Shown here in pieces: positions 58,939 to 64,000 of a DNA stretch of 64,000 nucleotides (position 1 is the stretch's first letter; each line of letters opens with the position of its first letter). The notes below the pieces were generated by a model. The model searched no databases. It saw only the letters and a program-made list of their open reading frames with translations, and had not been told where the DNA came from. Source of the DNA: Aquilaria yunnanensis (Eukaryota > Streptophyta > Magnoliopsida > Malvales > Thymelaeaceae); NCBI GenBank assembly GCA_039654915.1, contig CM077599.1, positions 68,664,001 through 68,728,000 on the forward strand, read 5' to 3'. The translations under genes were made by a program, and so were the position numbers.

Positions 58939-59899
58939 GTATGATTTAAGTAAATATTAGTTGTATATAAAAACCAAATTCGATATGTGCGTGACATCAA
59001 ACATCTTAGATGTTCAAGGTTCTATATTTAAACTGTTCTTAATAAATTAGGGTGCAAGGTACTCTTTGTATTATATTCTTTTTTTATGTTTATATCGTTA
59101 TAAATGCTTATACTCTTTAATATCATTTCATAATTTCTATATATAGCAATTATAATCAACGAACGGCCATACTAAATATTTCAATCATAAAGATCATTAT
59201 AAAAAAAAATTAATTTGATTATATTTGTAAATTTTGTAATCTGCTAATACTTAAACCGTAGTAAGTTATCAATAAAATGTCTTTTTAAAGAACTTACAGA
59301 TAAATAGATTATTCCTCTCGACATGTTACCCCGAAAAATACTCTCACTAATAAACACTACCAAATTTTTAAAAAGTTATTAGAATCAACTCATCATGTAC
59401 GGAACAGGGGGGTGGCTGTGGCGGTTGGGCGGTAATTGCTTGGTTTTATGTTTTGCCTAAACTTGAAGGAAGGTCGATATTGTATTGTCACGCAATTCCG
59501 CCGAAAGTTGCCCCCATGTTCGGTTCCCCATTATCTAATTCGTTTTTTAATATTTCACTTTACGAGAAAATAAACTTTTTAAGATAAAGAGAAACATTTT
59601 CAGTGTAAAAAACAAGGAAAAAAAATTAACATTTTGACTAAGGATGTAAATCGTTCAAACTCATCAATTTACGCAACTTTAATGTCATACAATTTCCTAA
59701 AATGTATTATTTCTATTTTCAATTTTTTAATCAATTTTAATTGAAAACCAATACTCTATTTAGTTACTAATTATTTAAATCATATTTATTTTTCTAAAAA
59801 AAATGGTCTATGGGTACTTTACAATACTTTATTTGATTTACATGACTCTTAGAAAATGTGTCTCTGGATGTTTGAGAACCTTTTGAAACCCAAAAAAAT
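58939..59899. other. AT-rich intergenic DNA
   Basis: No gene was recognised. A short GC-rich patch (GGGGGGTGGCTGTGGCGGTTGGGCGG) lies at about 59,408. Confidence 0.4.
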
Positions 59900-60880
59900 T
59901 CCAACTCAAAGAAGTCCAAGTCAACTCTGGCACAGCAATGTTCAGCCTGGCACTACAGCACCTTAGTTTTTGGTGAGGCCAATTTTGCATGCCCGGCACT
60001 ACAATGCCCAGCCTAGTGCCTCAACACCTACGACATGACCTCATGCCCTTGGCGCTCAATGCCCAAACAAGCGAGCAACTCCCAGCAAGTAGGATTTTGC
60101 CCTCCTTGTGACCTAGTGTTATGAGAATAAGAGTTTTAAATTTATACACTCCTATTTACCCGTAAATAGTAAGCTAGAATTCAAATATGGCAATAGGGCA
60201 CCATAAAATTAGAGAAAAGTGGCATTGCGTCACGAAAACATAAGATAGTGTGGCGTTGAGTTGCTAGGGCATTGAACAGTGGCACTATATCACCGCTCTT
60301 TGGCAATGCATCACCAAGATGCATTTTTCAACTAGCAGGTCCATAACGCTAGCTATGCATTGCCACAAGCTTTATACGGAGTTGACTCGTTCACAACTAA
60401 GTTTTGCTCTGCTTGATCCCGCTTCATTTGGGCACATCCACGAAACTCTCCAACCTATATAAAGAGGGAACAAAAAGAGAAACACTAAGAAATGTGGCTC
60501 GAAATGATAGAAATTAATGGTCAAAGTTAATAAAATGTCAACTACTTTGACCAACACATTATGCACTTATCACCTAGGCACAATGGTCTAAATCCTCGTG
60601 TCCTAACTTTCTAGGCAGGCAAATTCTTACTCCTAAGGCCAGATATGATACAAATGCATTCACATAACAAGGAAAACATAAAATCTTCTTACCTTAATCC
60701 TTAAAAACACTAATTATGCAAGAACTAAGCAAGCTCACACCACAAACATCAATGGCTTCTTTAAAGGTTCCTAGGGTTCCATGCAAATTTCCTTCACAAA
60801 TAGGCATTAAGAAAGTTAAAGCAAGGCAAATTTACAAGCTCCGAAACAAGTTAGAACCATGATAATTTCATTGATCGTGG
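59900..60880. mobile_element. Possible decayed LTR
   Basis: Repeated motifs of the form TGGCAxTGCxTCACC (near 60,220, 60,282 and 60,302) and GGCACTACAxxxCC (near 59,955 and 59,996) resemble a decayed version of the palindrome block in the two solo LTRs. A TATATAAAG box at about 60,457 and a later GCAAGAACTAAGCAAGCTC segment recall the layout of solo LTR B. Boundaries and target duplications were not found. Confidence 0.3.
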
Positions 60881-62047
60881 TTGACTTAATTGATGCTCGT
60901 GATCTGTCTTATGACCACTATAGAGAAGGGGTTCAACAGACATTAAAGGTATGCTCATTTCATCTCTTATTATAGCTCTTATACAACTTCACTCAAAAAC
61001 TAATTTAAGCACCATAGGCTGCCACTTTGGGGAACTCCTTAAGGATCCCTACTCTACTCTTCCCTTTTATGTGATTTGTAAGTTCACCATAGTAGCTTCA
61101 CCATTCCAAGTAATTTATCTGCCGAGAACTCACCAAATGACACCATTTTGTGGGAACAGTTTGAATAGCTAAGGTGGATACTCATCACCACCAATGATGC
61201 ATTGGGAAAAATTGTCCAAAATGCCTCAGATGATGAGCCCGTTATCTTAATCGAAAGTTGGATTGAGAAACTTACAATAAAACATTATGGAAGAGATTTC
61301 ACAATCATTAGAAAACAAGTTAAGGGGCAATGACGTCTTAGATGGTCCCTAGAAGGCCCAAAGATTGGATTCTCTTTATGGTAGATGGACACTAGACCTC
61401 TTTCACCCAGAGGGGGCCTCCAATGCTGGATGTGAGAACTCCTAATCAGAATCAGACATGGAGCGAATCTTGGAAAGGCTATGTAGAATGAAATCATAGA
61501 TGGCATAAAAACTGATATAGTCTTGTCTGACCGATTGAAAAAATAGTGAGCAGTAACCATTCACCTAAGAAGTCATAGTTGCCCTAACTTCATATGACCT
61601 CAAACTCCCGTTGTTCAACATCTACAATGATTCATGTGGTCACAAACGCTCACATCCATAAATACGAGAAAACTATGAAGATTAGATGTATGGATAACCC
61701 TACTTAGTGCAAAATTTTTAAACTAAAGGATGACTCTATTTAGTACAAAATTTTTGAACTAACTCTATCTATATAGGCTTTTGCTTGGTTTAAGAGCTCC
61801 TGTATGAGTGAGTTCTCTTGTTTCTAGGAACTTAAATAGGCGTTCATTCAACATTTCTTAGGCAGCCAACTAGTAGCTAAAGTAGCCCTATAACTGTTTG
61901 ATGTAAAGTAAGGAAAAAATAGGTCTCACACATGAGTACATCCAAAAGCTTAACTATTATGCTCCCCAAATACAAAACCTTTGGCCAGATGTCCAAATCA
62001 TGACCATATGCTAAAGGTTAAATAGGGATTCCCTTCTATCTTTTGAG
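60881..62047. other. Unassigned sequence, probably old repeat
   Basis: Only short unrelated open frames. A small direct repeat GATGACTCTATTTAGTACAAAATTTTTGAAC/TACTTAGTGCAAAATTTTTAAAC lies near 61,700-61,760. No domain was recognised. Confidence 0.35.
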
Positions 62048-62540
62048 TGTTGGATTTTTTATGGGCTAATATGTGAATAAACTGTGCATTATGTATAAGC
62101 TATTAAAATATTTGGCCTAAATTAAAGTGATCTAATAAAGTTCAAGCTTGGGCTTTAGAAATCTTATAAAGTGTGGTCAATTTTAATGTGAAGAGGCCAA
62201 AAGGTAACCTTTATTTTTATGATGGGCTAAAATAAAAGATACACATAACTAACATGATCAATTTATATAAGAAGGTTATGACCCCCAAATCATATGTACT
62301 AAGGTTTTCTTTATTTAGTTTTTGCGTTCCCCGAGTCCCCATCATTAGAGAGAGCAAAGAGGAACTCGCACGTATCATTTTGGAAGACAACAAGCCGTAA
62401 CATCCTCATTCTAGAATTCATCAATGGATCCAGGTACTCTCCTGGTTTTAATTTCAAGATTGTTTTTTATGATTCGACATGAATGATCTTGGATTTTATA
62501 ATCAATTGGATTCGATTCAAGGAATCAAATTATCTAATAA
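62048..62540 (+). mobile_element. 5' LTR of a Ty1/copia retrotransposon
   Basis: It starts TGTTGGATTTTTTATGGGC, a common plant copia LTR start, and stops just before the primer-binding site at 62542. The exact 3' end is uncertain because no clean CA terminus is visible. The element continues to the window end, so the 3' LTR is not seen. Confidence 0.65.
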
Positions 62541-62541
62541 G

Positions 62542-62554
62542 TGGTATCAGAGCC
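62542..62554 (+). other. Retrotransposon primer-binding site (initiator Met tRNA)
   Basis: TGGTATCAGAGCC is complementary to the 3' end of plant initiator methionine tRNA, the standard primer of Ty1/copia elements. Confidence 0.85.
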
Positions 62555-63589
62555 TTTTCATGTTGAATTATCAAGAACAATTCTATGTTGGGATTTGGGG
62601 CGAGTTTTAAAATTACCAAATTTTCAGATCAAGGTCTCGTATAATAAGTCACTAGATTTGGATTTACCTTTTTTTTATTTATTGATTCAGAATGGCTTTT
62701 CCACTTCAATTTCCGGTTTCAGATTTATGTTGTGGGCTTGTGGCATGTGTGTGATATATTGTAATTGTTGGAATTGGGACATCTAGAAGCATGTTTCTAG
62801 TTATTTGATTTGTTTTATTGCAAAAGCATATCTTGCCCAATCAAAATTTGTTTTTCCACATGGTTGCTTTGGGCTTTGTTTTGGTTGCCACTCCACTTTC
62901 ATAGCAATGTATATGTATATATATGTTTTGGAGATTCAGTTACAATTTTGTTTTGTGGCTGGAAGATTTTGTTCTGCCTTATGAAATCTTGTGTTGCCAC
63001 AAAGAAGAAGGTAAAGAATTCTATTGGTGTTTTCACAATCGCTTATGGCTTCCATTGCAGCTTTAGGGCAATTTTTAAAGCAAATTTCTAGCAATTAAGC
63101 AAAATAATTTGGGTAAATTAAATTAAATTTTGGTATATTTTATGGATATCTAATGTTTGGGTTGATTAGTTAAAACAATATGTCACCAAAGTGACCTCTC
63201 TTGTTTAGATTAATAATCTGAATTTCTAGATGATCAATTGTTTAAGTTTTATTCAAATAATCACTGGTCCAAAGGAAGGTCATTGTTTGGTTGAACTTTG
63301 AACATGATTGTAGTAATAAATATGTGACAATTATTAGGTTTTTTTTTGTATGAACAGTAAGTCAGTCTAAAGAAAGACTTATTGTTTGATATAATCTGAA
63401 TTGTCAATATTTGATTACTACACTAAGAGTACCATTTACAATTTAATATTTTTTTCCAAAGACTAAATATTAATGTCTATGCTAGGTCTCTTATGATGAG
63501 TTATATATACCAATTTTCAATTTAATAAAGTATAATGTGGAATTTATGTGAGCTTGATTTGTTTTGTTTCTTTGTTCATTCTTTAGTTG
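62555..63589 (+). other. Untranslated leader of the copia element
   Basis: About 1 kb between primer-binding site and gag with only short open frames, consistent with a long copia leader. Direct AAAGxAxGxxxATTGTTTG motifs near 63,272 and 63,371 are its only visible structure. Confidence 0.5.
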
Positions 63590-64000
63590 TGAGTTCTGCT
63601 ACCAATATTTTTGCTAGCATCAATTCAATTCCTATGCTAAATGGCACAAATTTTAAGTCATGGCAAGAGAACATTATGATCGTTCCCAAAGTCATAGACT
63701 TGGACCTTTGCCTTAAGGGTTGAGCAACCTGCTGACCTTATTGATAAGAGTACCTTCAATGACAAGAAGGAGATGAAAAGGTGGGAACGCTCAAATCGCA
63801 TGAGTCTAATGATAATGAAGCGTGTCATTCCAGAAGCATTTAAGGACACTATGTCTAAAAAGGTTGCAACGACCAAAGAGTTCCTTCAACAACTTGAGAA
63901 GTGGTTTGCTAAGAATGAAAATGTTGAAACTAGTATACTCTTAGCAAACCTCATTTCCATGAGATATAAAAGGTAATGGGAACATAAGGGAGTATATTAT
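63590..64000 (+). pseudogene. Frameshifted Ty1/copia gag, 5' part
   Basis: A copia gag of the UBN2 type is recognisable in consecutive frames: SINSIPMLNGTNFKSWQENI then DLDLCLKG; after a frameshift near 63,720 comes a WERSNRMSLMIMKRVIPEAF block and AKNENVETSILLANLISMRY; after another shift near 63,972 the last bases of the window continue in a third frame. Order and spacing match plant copia gag N-termini. The two frame changes make it non-functional. The rest of the element lies beyond the window. Confidence 0.75.

Noticed and set aside
62542..62554. tRNA gene
   Set aside because: Only the complement of a tRNA 3' end is present, next to an LTR and gag; it is a retrotransposon primer-binding site.

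Overview
This is nuclear DNA from a flowering plant. Long AT-rich non-coding stretches, nested transposons, solo LTRs, plant F-box/DUF295 genes and a plant-specific single-pass membrane protein all point that way. The species cannot be named from the sequence. No bacterial-style operons, tRNA or rRNA genes, or CRISPR arrays were seen. Most long open frames are non-coding.

Positions 1 to about 46,430 are a tandem segmental duplication built around three copies of one intronless F-box/DUF295 gene. The starts are at 1493 (pseudogene, one nonsense codon), 18034 (intact) and 37832 (intact). Each full unit contains, in order: F-box gene; conserved 3' flank; a hAT-type element with 8-bp target duplications, itself carrying nested elements; more flank; a PIF/Harbinger-like element with 3-bp TAA target duplications; flank; a decayed antisense Ty3/gypsy pol fragment; a hAT-like MITE whose right end meets the TATA box of the next F-box gene. 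Gene-to-gene spacing is 16.5 kb (copy 1 to 2) and 19.8 kb (copy 2 to 3). A solo LTR of 2.67 kb and a 594-bp tandem duplication account for nearly all of the difference. The flank after the third gene (39.1 to 46.4 kb, called flank D) is more diverged and keeps empty sites for several of these insertions, so their order can be read directly.

Positions 46,431 to 54,000 are single-copy, gene-poor DNA with degenerate low-complexity blocks, interstitial telomere-like repeats and a second solo LTR of the same family in the opposite orientation, with a perfect 5-bp target duplication. Positions 54,599 to 55,471 hold the only other convincing protein gene, a 290-residue plant membrane protein of unknown function. 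From 55.9 to 59 kb there are two Stowaway-like MITEs and a Mutator-like element. From 62,048 to the window end lies the 5' part of a decayed Ty1/copia retrotransposon (LTR, initiator-Met primer-binding site, frameshifted gag).

The observations most worth following are an EF-hand-coding fragment on the minus strand inside the PIF/Harbinger-like element, a patch of exclusively amino-acid-changing differences in F-box copy 2, the exact empty sites in flank D, and the junction of a MITE end with the F-box core promoter. I found no evidence for a wholly new multi-gene system.
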